Part shown: positions 33,818-42,602 of the stretch, in pieces
Layout: every line of letters begins with the position of its first letter
Position numbering within the stretch: position 1 is the first letter of the stretch
DNA from: Hydrogenimonas sp.
GTDB lineage: Bacteria > Campylobacterota > Campylobacteria > Campylobacterales > Hydrogenimonadaceae
Assembly: GCA_003945285.1 (NCBI GenBank)
Contig: AP019005.1
Coordinates: 62,001 to 126,000 of the forward strand
Direction of reading: 5' to 3'
Length of the DNA stretch: 64,000 bases
Position numbers and translations under genes: made by a program
The notes under the pieces: model-generated
The model's input: the letters and a program-made list of their open reading frames with translations, nothing else
What the model was told of the DNA's origin: nothing
Database searches by the model: none

Positions 33818-35836
33818 TTACTGCGCGGCCGGTTTTCCGGCCGTGATGGCGTCGAGGTATTTTTCAATTATCTTGATGAGCTGTTCCGAAACCGCTCTCT
33901 GCAGATATTTGATATGGCGCTTCGGGTTGTCGACCCCTTTGGTATTAAAAAAGTCCCCCATGTAGCCGCCGATGTTCTGAAGATATATGATAAGTATCTG
34001 GCTAAGTTCGGATATATGTCCGTCCGGAGTCGTTATCAGATGAGAAGCCACTTCGGTAAACGCTGCCTGGAACTGGCCGACAGAGGGTTGACGTGTTTCG
34101 GAAAATGTTTTGACCGCCTGTAGCTTCTCCCTCGCATCTTTAATGCGTAATTCAAACATATCCAACTCTCTCGGGCTCATTCTGTTGTCAGCGTGAGTAT
34201 CGAAAACTTCAGCCAGCTCATCCGTGAACCGTTCATCTTTGACCGGAATCTTCCCCAAGTCTACAGTTTCGGCTCTGGTAGGTATGCACTCCTCGAAAAA
34301 GGCACCGTCGTTCAAATTGTAGACCCTTCGGTTTGCACCCTTCAGCTTCCCGGTGAAGAAGTTGATCCTGTGTATCGACATATCGAAAAGAGGTGTCGTC
34401 TTGACAGTTCCGCCGAAATTGCCCTTTACCTCGAATGTGCTTCCGCGCAACGAGACAACCTCCCCCTCTTCTGTTCTTCCGGTTTCGACCCTGTTTTGTG
34501 CACTCATGTGACCTTCCGAGTGCGTCTTTCCGGTCTCCCTGTCCAGTGCGAGGTCCAGACCCAGCAGGTAGAGCTCTTTTGTGCCCCAGATAAGTGTAAG
34601 CGCATAAGCGATCTCGCCTACGCTGAAGCCTTCCAGGGAGCCCATTTCGAACCTGTACCTGGTTCTGTCTTCAAACATGTATGTTTTTTCTTTGTCTATA
34701 ATGTTTTTAAAGAGCTTCATCTCTACGCTTGGAGACAGAAAAAAGACGGATCTGCCGTACAGGCTATGATCTTCCACTTTCGACAATGTAGAGAGTACGG
34801 GGTGCTCCTGCTCGTCAACATGCACGATGACGTCAGGCAAAATTCCGTGCCTGAAAAGAGTGGGAGTCGTCATGAAGAGCGCTACGACGGTCGCATGTTC
34901 GGCACTCTTTTTCAGCCACTCTATATTTTTGTCGAGGGAAGGTCCGGCGGCAACCAGAATGACAGGCCTTTTCATGAACAGTTCAGCGTTATGCGATTTC
35001 GATACATCGAAAAATTTGAAATCTTCACGGAGTGTTTCCAGCGTCCTTATGTTTTTCTGCAGAAGTCTATGGTGGGGGTATGTGATGTGCGAGCTTGTGA
35101 CGATAAAGTTCTGGATCTTCCTGATTTTATGCAGGTAGCTATCATTAAACAGAAAATATTTCAAATAGCTGTTTCTGATGAAAGCCTCATGAAGAAACCT
35201 GTTGAAGGTCTCTTTGAATATGTAATCATTTTCCATGATACTGAAAAAAAGTCTGCTCTTTTTGCCGATTTCAAAGTAGTCTGTAACAAAAAGCGATGAT
35301 CTGAAGATCTCCAGGTCATCTTCTATGATCAGGTAGATGTTCGCATCGATCTTTCGGTCTATCTCCTTTAGGTGAAGCCCCAGCCCGGTTCCGAAGAAGA
35401 TGAATTTGTATATATGACGCATAGTAGTCGTGTTTTTGTCTATTATGCTGTCTATGTAGGATATTACAGGTGCGGTGGTGGCGAAAGAGGAGGCTGTCGG
35501 GTCGGTACTCCTGGCGGTATCTACGGCCTTTTGGTCGAATTTGAAATTGTAGAAAGTTTCTATAACCCCGTTGTTTTTGCTGTAGTTGACCCGTGAGGCT
35601 GCCTGCTTCGCCATCTCGCTGCTCGATGAACCGTAGAGCCATTTTCCCGATTCGAGTTCCAGCAGATCGAAGTATCCATCCTCTTTGTACTCGAGTGCAT
35701 ATTTCTCTTTGTACTGTCCGTTCTCTATAGCCAAAGAGAGCAGTTCGATCTTCTTGTGTAAATCCGGGTGCTCCATGGAGAAATAAGCCATGTTTTTCGT
35801 AAAGGTTTCGATCGCTTTTCTTTCGATATCCTGCAT
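33818..35836 (-). CDS. Motility accessory factor (Maf / DUF115), flagellin nonulosonate glycosyltransferase
   Basis: 672 aa from ATG 35836 (MQDIERKAIETFTKNMAYF). The central DUF115/MAF_flag10 domain holds RPVILVAAGPSLDKNIEWLKK, HGILPDVIVHVDEQEHP, FEMGSLEGFSVGEIAYALTL and ELYLLGLDLALDRETGKTHSEGH. Maf proteins transfer pseudaminic or legionaminic acid to flagellin in Campylobacter, Helicobacter and Aeromonas. Placement convergent to fliC supports that role. No pse/leg synthesis genes are in this window, so the donor sugar is inferred. An inverted repeat spans its ribosome site. Confidence 0.85.
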   Translation of the reverse strand: MQDIERKAIETFTKNMAYFSMEHPDLHKKIELLSLAIENGQYKEKYALEYKEDGYFDLLELESGKWLYGSSSSEMAKQAASRVNYSKNNGVIETFYNFKFDQKAVDTARSTDPTASSFATTAPVISYIDSIIDKNTTTMRHIYKFIFFGTGLGLHLKEIDRKIDANIYLIIEDDLEIFRSSLFVTDYFEIGKKSRLFFSIMENDYIFKETFNRFLHEAFIRNSYLKYFLFNDSYLHKIRKIQNFIVTSSHITYPHHRLLQKNIRTLETLREDFKFFDVSKSHNAELFMKRPVILVAAGPSLDKNIEWLKKSAEHATVVALFMTTPTLFRHGILPDVIVHVDEQEHPVLSTLSKVEDHSLYGRSVFFLSPSVEMKLFKNIIDKEKTYMFEDRTRYRFEMGSLEGFSVGEIAYALTLIWGTKELYLLGLDLALDRETGKTHSEGHMSAQNRVETGRTEEGEVVSLRGSTFEVKGNFGGTVKTTPLFDMSIHRINFFTGKLKGANRRVYNLNDGAFFEECIPTRAETVDLGKIPVKDERFTDELAEVFDTHADNRMSPRELDMFELRIKDAREKLQAVKTFSETRQPSVGQFQAAFTEVASHLITTPDGHISELSQILIIYLQNIGGYMGDFFNTKGVDNPKRHIKYLQRAVSEQLIKIIEKYLDAITAGKPAAQ

Positions 35837-35846
35837 ACAGCAGCTC

Positions 35847-35881
35847 CTCTTTTGTAAAAGTTCCGATGTCACACAAAAGAG
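35847..35881 (-). promoter_or_regulatory. Inverted repeat overlapping the maf ribosome-binding site
   Basis: CTCTTTTGT and ACAAAAGAG separated by 17 bp. On the minus strand the second arm ends in AGAGG, the start of the maf ribosome site (AGAGGAG). Pairing would hide that site. Whether it regulates translation is inference. Confidence 0.4.
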
Positions 35882-36411
35882 CGTGCGGCACCTGTAAGTT
35901 TTGAAAGCTTGTAAGCTCTGCTTCCAGATTTGCGGTAAACGCCGGACCTAAACTCCGGTCTTGCGTAACATCGGCAAGGTGATACTCGTATTATACACCC
36001 TCTGTGCATATCGGAGCGGAAGTGTGCTCCCGGTTGCCGTACAAGGTTCACCGTACATGGGTCCCGGCCGCCTCTCTCTTCCTGACAGGTGGATGATGGT
36101 GTATAATTTCGAAACATCTGTAAAGGATATTTGCCGCTCTTACATAAAAGTCATCGCACCATGATCGGCCGGAAAACCGGCAGAAAAACCTCATCTATCC
36201 CGGAAGTGCCGCGTGTAGCCGTTCCGGATACTCATGGGTACCATGTATATATAGAGGTTTCCGCCCGTGTTCGGTTTTGTGCAAGGCAGTCTTCCCTGTC
36301 TGGCCACAAGCAATATCTATACCATAAATATAATAACTGACCTTTCCAGTTCGGTGTGCGGATTTTACAAAGAGACATTCCGGTATACCTAAGCAGGAAG
36401 CCGGGAGGTAT
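35882..36411. other. 530-bp gap with promoter-like boxes but no supported gene
   Basis: Between maf (minus) and the small orphan (plus). TATAAT occurs at 36102-36107 and at 36329-36334. A small hairpin GCCGGAAAACCGGC lies near 36171. Short open frames here (for example 36131-36340) lack ribosome sites and recognisable residues. A small RNA starting near 36115 is possible but unsupported. Confidence 0.4.
36329..36334 (+). promoter_or_regulatory. -10 box upstream of the small orphan and asnB
   Basis: TATAAT in an AT-rich stretch (CATAAATATAATAACTG), 78 bp before the ATG at 36412. No clear -35. Confidence 0.4.
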
Positions 36412-36648
36412 ATGGCCAGCGGATCGTTAGACCTTCTGACCCGCTTCGAGACGATTCTTGCGGTAAAAAGATGCCTCGACTCTTCGAACAGGGGAGTCGT
36501 TTTCAATCTTCTCGAGGGGTGCGACAGGGGTGGTTCGTTCAACCGGTGGTACCCTTCGCAGATTAAAAGAGCGTGTGAATCTTTCGGGGGAGTGGAGATT
36601 TTCAGCGGCTATCTGGACGGCGATTTCACCGTCAGGATAACGCTGTAG
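36412..36648 (+). CDS. Small hypothetical protein
   Basis: 78 aa: MASGSLDLLTRFETILAVKR at the N-terminus, ending VEIFSGYLDGDFTVRITL. A good ribosome site (GGGAGG) precedes the ATG and the codon use resembles the neighbours. The pattern of a helix followed by alternating strands suggests a small folded domain. I do not recognise a family. It lies 42 bp upstream of asnB and is probably co-transcribed with it. Confidence 0.6.
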   Translation: MASGSLDLLTRFETILAVKRCLDSSNRGVVFNLLEGCDRGGSFNRWYPSQIKRACESFGGVEIFSGYLDGDFTVRITL

Positions 36649-36690
36649 CGGATAGAGTAAGTATATGTATAGCATTTTCAAGGAATTTTC

Positions 36691-38475
36691 GTGTGTGCAA
36701 TATTCGGTATCGTAGGAGCCTATGACGAGAGCGCGGCGCGCAGGGCCTTTGCGACTCTCGCGCACCGGGGGCCCGATGCCGAGGGTGTTATAGCCGAAAA
36801 GGGTCTCTTCCTGGCCCACCGGCGCCTCGGCATAATAGACCCCCTCCCCGAAGCCGACCAGCCCATGTCGGCAGAGGGTATTACGATTCTCCTGAACGGG
36901 GAGATCTACAACTACCGCGAGCTCAGAGAGGAGCTCGGCTGCCGTTTCGATACGAAGAGCGATACGGAAGTCGCACTGCGTGCCTTTTTGGAGTGGGGAG
37001 AGGAGATGCCCGGGAAGATCAGGGGGATGTACGCGATGGCACTCTATGGAGAGGGAGCGCTCCACCTTTTCAGGGACCCTTTCGGCAAGAAACCGCTCTA
37101 CTGGAGCCGAAGAGGGGATACTTTTATATTCTCTTCGGAGATTGGAGCGATCAGGAGTTTTTTCGGCGATATACCTCTGTCGCGTGAACGCATCTGCTCC
37201 TACCTCTCTTTTCAGTCATCCGTCTCCCCTTCGACGCTCTATCCCGGGATTCATCAGCTCGAGCCGGGCGGCTATCTGCGTTACGAAAACGGAGACGTCG
37301 AGATATCGGTGCGCGATCAGTTGATTGTACCGCGGCGATACGACTTGCTGGAGGCGGAAGAGGTTGAGGAGCTGATAGCCGAGAGCGTAGGTTACAGGCT
37401 GGTGAGCGATGTGCCCGTCGGAGCTCTGCTCAGCGGAGGTGTCGACAGCTCTCTTGTGGCCGCTGTGGCCCAAAGGATGATGCCGCAGCCGCTCCCGACA
37501 TTCACGGTCGGGTATGAAGGGTATCGGAAGTATGACGAGCGCCGCTTCGCGGAGAAGGTAGCCGAACATATAGGCAGCGATCACCGTGAGTTCGTGATGG
37601 GTGTGGATGACTTTCTGGAGAGTGCCGATGAGCTGTTTGAGCATCTCGATGAGCCGCTGGGCGACCCCGCGGCGATACCGCTCTGGTTCCTGAGCCGAAG
37701 AGTTAAAGAGAGCGGAGTGAAGGTACTGCTAAGCGGTGACGGTGCGGACGAGCTCTTTTTCGGCTACCGCCCCTACTACGAGATGGCGGATATAGAGAGG
37801 GCCGAAGATCTGAAATACAGAAACTGGCTGAGAAACTACTTCAGGAGCAACTACAGCCCCAACAGGGAGTGGGAGTGGTACAAACGGATCTTTGACGGCT
37901 CCGTGCTCTTCCGCTCTTCGGCCGAGCTCTTTACCGACCTCCAGCAGAACAGGCTCCTGAAACAGAACGTCAAAGACGACACCTCGTTGCGGTGGATCGG
38001 CGGTTATATCGAGCGCTTCGGCAAACCCGCCGGGCCGCAGTGGTTTACCTACATAGACTTCAAAGTACAGCTGGCCGAGGTTTTTCTGAAAAAGCTGGAC
38101 CGGGTTACGATGGCCCACGGGCTGGAGGCCAGAAGTCCGTTCCTGGATAGAAAATTCGTTACGGAACTGCTCTCTTCTGATGCCGGGTGGCGGATGGGAG
38201 AGAGCCCCAAGTGGCTGCTAAAAGAGGTTGCCGCGAAATATCTGCCATCTTTCATTGTGGAGCGGAAGAAGAAGGGGTTTTCGTATCCGTATATGGAGTG
38301 GCTTCACCTAAGCGGCGGATTCGAGACTGTTCACAGGGTCAACCGGGAGCTGAATCTCTTCTCCGGCGAGCAGATATCCTTTCTCATGGAGAGGTCTAAA
38401 AAGGGGCGCTTCAAACACCATCTTTACGCAGTCTGGTCTCTTTGCAAATGGCTGGAAAAGGATATGAAGCTTTGA
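36691..38475 (+). CDS. asnB: Asparagine synthase (glutamine-hydrolysing)
   Basis: 594 aa, GTG start at 36691. N-terminal glutaminase domain with the nucleophile Cys2 (CAIFGIVGAYD), AHRGPDAEGV, LLNGEIYNYRELREEL; C-terminal synthetase domain with the PP-loop LLSGGVDSSLVAAV, LSGDGADELFFGYRPY and HGLEARSPFLDRKFV. Members of this family also act in surface-polysaccharide loci as amidotransferases. Placement near flagellar modification genes leaves that open, but the sequence looks like an ordinary AsnB. A family-A repeat begins on its stop codon. Confidence 0.9.
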   Translation: MCAIFGIVGAYDESAARRAFATLAHRGPDAEGVIAEKGLFLAHRRLGIIDPLPEADQPMSAEGITILLNGEIYNYRELREELGCRFDTKSDTEVALRAFLEWGEEMPGKIRGMYAMALYGEGALHLFRDPFGKKPLYWSRRGDTFIFSSEIGAIRSFFGDIPLSRERICSYLSFQSSVSPSTLYPGIHQLEPGGYLRYENGDVEISVRDQLIVPRRYDLLEAEEVEELIAESVGYRLVSDVPVGALLSGGVDSSLVAAVAQRMMPQPLPTFTVGYEGYRKYDERRFAEKVAEHIGSDHREFVMGVDDFLESADELFEHLDEPLGDPAAIPLWFLSRRVKESGVKVLLSGDGADELFFGYRPYYEMADIERAEDLKYRNWLRNYFRSNYSPNREWEWYKRIFDGSVLFRSSAELFTDLQQNRLLKQNVKDDTSLRWIGGYIERFGKPAGPQWFTYIDFKVQLAEVFLKKLDRVTMAHGLEARSPFLDRKFVTELLSSDAGWRMGESPKWLLKEVAAKYLPSFIVERKKKGFSYPYMEWLHLSGGFETVHRVNRELNLFSGEQISFLMERSKKGRFKHHLYAVWSLCKWLEKDMKL

Positions 38476-38628
38476 CCTTGCGCAAAATCCGTGTGCCAAG
38501 CGGGGTTTGCCCCGCAGGAGACCGAAAAGTATCTATAGGGCCTTTGGAGGTGCCCTAAAAACCGCTGACTCCTTCGGTGCCCTGACGGGCAAGCGCTGTT
38601 TTTGAACGATATTTTTTTCCGAAATCCC
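38473..38628. repeat. Inverted-repeat element, family A copy 2 (right end lost)
   Basis: Matches the element at 14553-14718: left end TGACCTTGCGCAAAATC, then GGGTTTGCC, then the core AAAAACCGCTGAC.CCTTCGG followed by GCCCTGACGGGCAAGCGC and TGAACGATATTTT. It carries an extra 20-bp internal hairpin (AGGGC...GCCCT, about 38537-38557) not in copy 1. The right terminal arm is absent. The left end uses the TGA stop of asnB, so it also forms the asnB 3' end. Confidence 0.7.
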
Positions 38629-38855
38629 ATTGCGGGGGTTATCGCTGCGAACTTAATCAGCTCTATTTCCGGATTTGGGCAAATTCCGACATATTTTTTT
38701 GGTATTTTTCGATAAAATGGACGAAAAAGACTCCGGAGCTTACCGCATGACAAAACGGAGCGGAAGCCGCCCCTTGGGAAGAGAGCGGTCCGGGTAGAGC
38801 CTGAGCTGTCTCGATATCGTCGATTTCCTGGCGGCCGAAAGAGGATGGGGTTTAA
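38629..38855. other. Gap with a candidate promoter for the receiver gene
   Basis: 227 bp without a supported gene. TAAAAT at 38713-38718, following an AT-rich stretch, is a candidate -10 box. It would leave a roughly 130-nt leader before the GTG at 38856. A 16-codon frame from 38747 (MTKRSGSRPLGRERSG) is too weak to call. Confidence 0.35.
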
Positions 38856-39233
38856 GTGCTGAATGTGTTGATTGTGGAAGATGAGATCATAATAGCTCTA
38901 CATATAGATAGTATTGTAAAGAGGATGGGGCACGCAGTTGCAGGGCTGGCTACGAATGAAGAGGAGGCCATGAAGTATGCCGATGAGAAGAGGGTGGATC
39001 TGCTGATATCAGATATACGGCTCGGAGATGGCAGGGACGGTATCGAGATAGCGGAGCAGCTGCAGACGGAGCACGGCTGCGCCGTCATACTGATAACCGC
39101 GTACAAGGACCAGGAGACCCTGAAAAAAGCTTTGAACCTGGAGCTGGAGGGGTATCTGGTCAAACCGTTCAGTGAACCTCGGCTGAGGGGTCTGATCGGT
39201 TCGGTGGCGGATAGATACGGCTGCCGCGGCTGA
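38856..39233 (+). CDS. Single-domain response regulator (receiver only)
   Basis: 125 aa, GTG start. A complete CheY-like receiver domain: acidic pocket VEDE, phospho-acceptor Asp in DLLISDIRLGDGRDG, Thr/Ser in ILITAYKDQ, Lys in GYLVKPF. No output domain, so it signals by protein contact. The order of motifs and the IRLGDGRDGIEIAE stretch resemble receivers paired with hybrid kinases of the LuxR/PAS type, not chemotaxis CheY. No kinase gene is adjacent. Confidence 0.85.
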   Translation: MLNVLIVEDEIIIALHIDSIVKRMGHAVAGLATNEEEAMKYADEKRVDLLISDIRLGDGRDGIEIAEQLQTEHGCAVILITAYKDQETLKKALNLELEGYLVKPFSEPRLRGLIGSVADRYGCRG

Positions 39234-39257
39234 AGCCATTCGCGGAGGCGGCGCCTG

Positions 39258-39782
39258 TTAAGATGAACTTTCCGGCAGTGACTGCGCTTTTTCCAACCTC
39301 TTTCGGATACCGAGAAGAGGGTCTCTCGTAAGGTCCGGAAAAGTTCCTTTGATCCCCTTACCGTCTTCACCGTGGCATCCGCCGCAGTTGCTTATGTAAA
39401 AAGTGCGCCCCTTCTCTACCCACTCCGGACGGGAAGGCTCTCTTCCCGAGAGTGTCACCACGTATGCCGCTATCTTCGGTGCCGCTTCCGGGTCAGCGAA
39501 TCCGGCCTGCATATCTCCGTAAGCGAACCCCAGGTGCTGGGATGATCCGCTGTTTATGATATTTTCTATGTAGTGTTCGAGGTAGGCGGTAGAGCGTAGC
39601 AGGGCGATACGCTTCTTTCTCTCCTTCTCCAGACACTCGGGGCACTCGGTAGCCTCTTTTTGCAAAGAGTGCGTATGGGGTGTCGGACTCTTCTTCACCG
39701 AAGGCCGGTTTATCCAGAAAGAGACCGCCACGATCAGCAAGATTGTAAAGAGAATCGAAAGGTGCTTAATCCGCTCAGCCAT
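39258..39782 (-). CDS. Membrane-anchored c-type cytochrome
   Basis: 174 aa from ATG 39782, overlapping the dcd stop. One N-terminal membrane helix (HLSILFTILLIVAVSFWI), then a periplasmic part with a CPEC pair and a haem-binding site ISNCGGCHGEDGKGIKGTFPDL. A distal Met ligand is not evident in the final 30 residues; an internal DMQAGF may serve. Class I monohaem cytochromes like this carry electrons between respiratory complexes. Specific partner unknown. Confidence 0.82.
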   Translation of the reverse strand: MAERIKHLSILFTILLIVAVSFWINRPSVKKSPTPHTHSLQKEATECPECLEKERKKRIALLRSTAYLEHYIENIINSGSSQHLGFAYGDMQAGFADPEAAPKIAAYVVTLSGREPSRPEWVEKGRTFYISNCGGCHGEDGKGIKGTFPDLTRDPLLGIRKRLEKAQSLPESSS

Positions 39783-40345
39783 CAATCTCCAAGTATGCGC
39801 GGCAGGGTGATACCGGTCTGTGCCTGGTATTTGCCGGACTTGTCTTTGTAGCTTACTTCACAAGGTTCGTCGCCTTCGAAGAAGAGGACCTGCGCTATCC
39901 CTTCGTTTGCGTATATTTTCGCAGGCAGGGGGGTCGTGTTGGATATTTCGATGGTAATATGCCCTTCGAATTCAGGCTCGAAAGGGGTTACGTTTACTAT
40001 TATTCCGCAGCGAGCATATGTGCTTTTGCCCAGACATATCGCAAGCACGTTTCTGGGTATCCTGAAGTACTCCACGGTTCGGGCCAGCGCGAAGGAGTTC
40101 GGAGGAACGATACAGATGTCGTCTACGACATCCACAACGTTTCTGTCGTCGAAACGCTTGGGGTCGACAACCTCCGCATTTACATTTGTGAATATCTTGA
40201 ACTCGTTGCTTACACGTATGTCGTAGCCGTAGCTGCTCAGGCCGTAGCTTACGACACCTTTGCCGACCTGATCTTCGCAGAAAGGCTCTATCATCTTCTG
40301 TTTCAGTGCAGTCTCTCTTATCCAACGGTCGCTCTTAAGCCCCAT
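39782..40345 (-). CDS. dcd: dCTP deaminase
   Basis: Deaminates dCTP to dUTP for thymidylate synthesis. 187 aa. Signature [57 protein letters not shown] and [12 protein letters not shown]. It is the monofunctional Dcd type by length. Upstream lies the hairpin-rich gap shared with accB. Confidence 0.95.
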   Translation of the reverse strand: MGLKSDRWIRETALKQKMIEPFCEDQVGKGVVSYGLSSYGYDIRVSNEFKIFTNVNAEVVDPKRFDDRNVVDVVDDICIVPPNSFALARTVEYFRIPRNVLAICLGKSTYARCGIIVNVTPFEPEFEGHITIEISNTTPLPAKIYANEGIAQVLFFEGDEPCEVSYKDKSGKYQAQTGITLPRILGD

Positions 40346-40372
40346 GGACCTCTCCTTGTATTATTTTGATTT

Positions 40373-40505
40373 ACACGTCTTCAGAAGCAAAGCTCCTGAA
40401 GACTACGCTGGCCGCTGTGGCACTAAAGCTAGCCATTTTATTGACACGTCTTCAGAAGCAAAGCTCCTGAAGACTACGCTGGCCGCTGTGGCACTAAAGC
40501 TAGCC
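40373..40505. repeat. Tandem duplication of a 62-bp double-hairpin unit (period 71)
   Basis: Copies at 40373-40434 and 40444-40505 are identical as far as I can read, separated by 9 bp. Each holds GTCTTCAG...CTGAAGAC (8-bp stem) and GCTGGC...GCTAGC (6-bp stem, one G-T pair). Further hairpins follow: CCCC-TTGC-GGGG, TTCGC...GCGAA, GAAAC-GCC-GTTTC. No ORF of note. Lies between divergent dcd and accB. Confidence 0.85.
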
Positions 40506-40583
40506 CCTTGCGGGGCAGACGCTCACTTTGTTCGCGGGTAGCGAAACGCCGTTTCAGGTTATTCCCTTTTTCTCGAAATCTCT

Positions 40584-40651
40584 GATTTCGTAGCTTCAGG
40601 GGGTTGTAGGGACTTTAGTCCCTGCTCTTTTGCGGGCTTTGCCTGCAAAAG
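40584..40651. repeat. GTAG-hairpin REP-like repeat, copy 2
   Basis: Second copy of the repeat at 18991-19059. GTAGGGACTTTAGTCCC, then TTTTGCGGG-CTTTG-CCTGCAAAA. Differences between the copies fall mainly in loops or are tolerated by the stems. An extra stem CGAAATC-TCT-GATTTCG overlaps its left edge (40574-40590). Confidence 0.65.
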
Positions 40652-40689
40652 AAGTCGTATCCATATATCCCGCTTTAAAAAAATTGTGT

Positions 40690-40695
40690 TATTAT
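40690..40695 (+). promoter_or_regulatory. -10 box for accBC
   Basis: TATTAT within TTGTGTTATTATATC, 36 bp upstream of the accB ATG, after the hairpin array. Confidence 0.45.
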
Positions 40696-40731
40696 ATCAA
40701 ATTAAAATCCCCATAAAACCGGAGAAACAGA

Positions 40732-41187
40732 ATGAACCTGAAAGAGATAAAAGATCTTATAAAAGTTTTCAATACGAGCAACCTTAGCAGGCTGAAGGTC
40801 CAAAACGGCGATTTCTCTCTTGCGCTGGAGAAGGGCGGTGAAGCGGCGGCGCCTCAGGCGGCACCGGTCCGTAGCGCGGCCCAGCAGCCTGCCCCGGCGG
40901 AGCCTGCTCCCGTACAGGCGGAGAGTGAAAAGAGTCTTCCCGACAATGCGGTCTATATAACCTCACCCATGGTGGGCACCTTCTACCGCTCCCCCTCCCC
41001 GGACTCGCCGCCGTTCGTGAAAGAGGGAGATACGGTTCGCAAAGGGCAGCCTCTCTGTATCCTGGAGGCTATGAAGATCATGAACGAGCTGGAGGCGGAG
41101 TTCGATTGCAAAATTCTTGAGATTCTTGTAGAGGATGGTCAGCCGGTCGAGTACGACATGCCGCTCTTCCTGGTAGAGAAGGTTTGA
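40732..41187 (+). CDS. accB: Biotin carboxyl carrier protein of acetyl-CoA carboxylase
   Basis: 151 aa. N-terminal helix-rich part (MNLKEIKDLIKVFNTSNLSR), an Ala/Pro linker (about residues 42-65), and the biotinyl domain with target Lys in LEAMKIMNELEA. Carries CO2 between biotin carboxylase and the transferase. Ribosome site GGAG before the ATG. Only four bases separate it from accC. Confidence 0.95.
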   Translation: MNLKEIKDLIKVFNTSNLSRLKVQNGDFSLALEKGGEAAAPQAAPVRSAAQQPAPAEPAPVQAESEKSLPDNAVYITSPMVGTFYRSPSPDSPPFVKEGDTVRKGQPLCILEAMKIMNELEAEFDCKILEILVEDGQPVEYDMPLFLVEKV

Positions 41188-41191
41188 GCCT

Positions 41192-42529
41192 ATGGCTAAG
41201 ATCAGACGTATTCTCATCGCGAACCGCGGGGAGATTGCTCTCAGGGCGATCAGAACCATAAAGGAGATGGGCAAAGAGGCTGTGGCGGTATACTCCACGG
41301 CCGACAAAGATGCCAGCTACCTCCGGCTGGCGGATGCTACGATCTGCATAGGCGGCCCCAAGAGTGCGGAGAGCTACCTCAATATCCCATCCATCATCGC
41401 CGCGGCCGAAGTGAGCGAGTGCGATGCCATCTTTCCCGGCTACGGCTTTTTGAGTGAAAATCAGAATTTTGTGGAGATATGCAGGTTCCACAATATCAAG
41501 TTCATCGGTCCGAGTGTCGAAGTGATGGCGATGATGAGCGACAAAAGCAAGGCGAAGCAGGTTATGAAAGAGGCGGGCGTGCCGGTTATTCCCGGAAGCG
41601 ACGGCGCAGTAAAAGATGTGGAGGAGGCGCGCAGGCTGGCGAAGGAGATGGGCTTTCCGGTGATTCTCAAAGCCGCCGCCGGCGGCGGAGGCCGGGGAAT
41701 GCGCGTCGTCGAAGACGAGAGCTATATCGAGAACGCCTATCTCGCGGCCGAGAGCGAGGCGATAACGGCCTTTGGAGACGGCACCATCTATATGGAGAAG
41801 TTCATTGAGAACCCGAGGCACATCGAGGTGCAGGTGCTTGCCGACAGCCACGGAAATGCAGTACATATAGGCGAAAGGGACTGCTCTATGCAGAGGCGGC
41901 ACCAGAAGCTCATTGAGGAGTCTCCGGCGCTCTTTCTTGATGAAGAGACCCGCTCCAGGCTGCATGAAGCCGCCGTCAAAGCGACTAAGCATATCGGTTA
42001 CGAGAGTGCCGGTACATTCGAATTTCTGGTCGACAAGCACAGGAACTTCTACTTTATGGAGATGAATACGCGCCTTCAGGTGGAGCACTGTGTCAGCGAA
42101 ATGGTGAGCGGAATAGATATTATAGAGTGGATGATAAGGATTGCCGAAGGCGAAACGCTTTTCGATCAGAGCGAGGTGGAGCTGAGAGGACATGCCATAG
42201 AGTGCCGTATCACCGCCGAAGATCCTGTCAGTTTCATGCCGTGCCCGGGAAAGATCAACAAGTGGATCGCCCCGGGCGGCAAGGATGTCCGAATAGACTC
42301 ACACGCCCACGCCGGCTATATTATCCCCCAGCACTACGACTCCATGATCGGTAAGGTGATCGTATGGGGCGAGAACCGCGAGAGAGCCATCAAAAAGATG
42401 CAAAGAGCGATGGACGAATTCGAAGTGGGAGGGATAAAGACTGTCATAGATTTTCACCGCCGCATGATGAGAAACCCTGACTTCATCGAGAACCGTTTCG
42501 ATACCAAGTATCTGGAGTCCCACCTTTAG
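41192..42529 (+). CDS. accC: Biotin carboxylase of acetyl-CoA carboxylase
   Basis: 445 aa. ATP-grasp enzyme charging biotin on AccB. Landmarks are RILIANRGEIALRAIRTIKE, FPGYGFLSEN, LKAAAGGGGRGMRVV (glycine-rich loop), GERDCSMQRRHQKLIEE, FYFMEMNTRLQVEHCVSEM, and the C-terminal AHAGYIIPQHYDSMIGKVIVW. The accA/accD subunits are elsewhere. Confidence 0.96.
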   Translation: MAKIRRILIANRGEIALRAIRTIKEMGKEAVAVYSTADKDASYLRLADATICIGGPKSAESYLNIPSIIAAAEVSECDAIFPGYGFLSENQNFVEICRFHNIKFIGPSVEVMAMMSDKSKAKQVMKEAGVPVIPGSDGAVKDVEEARRLAKEMGFPVILKAAAGGGGRGMRVVEDESYIENAYLAAESEAITAFGDGTIYMEKFIENPRHIEVQVLADSHGNAVHIGERDCSMQRRHQKLIEESPALFLDEETRSRLHEAAVKATKHIGYESAGTFEFLVDKHRNFYFMEMNTRLQVEHCVSEMVSGIDIIEWMIRIAEGETLFDQSEVELRGHAIECRITAEDPVSFMPCPGKINKWIAPGGKDVRIDSHAHAGYIIPQHYDSMIGKVIVWGENRERAIKKMQRAMDEFEVGGIKTVIDFHRRMMRNPDFIENRFDTKYLESHL

Positions 42530-42602
42530 GCTGGACGGTTTCCGGGCTCTGCCCTGAAATCGGCAGGGAACGCACTCTCCTGAATCTTCGAATCAAAAAA
42601 TC

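Noticed and set aside
36131-36340. 69-codon frame in the gap after maf
   Set aside because: No ribosome site, unusual composition and no recognisable residues.
40373-40505. Integron attC sites or CRISPR repeats
   Set aside because: Only two units, with no integrase, cas genes, spacer variation or attC core sites.
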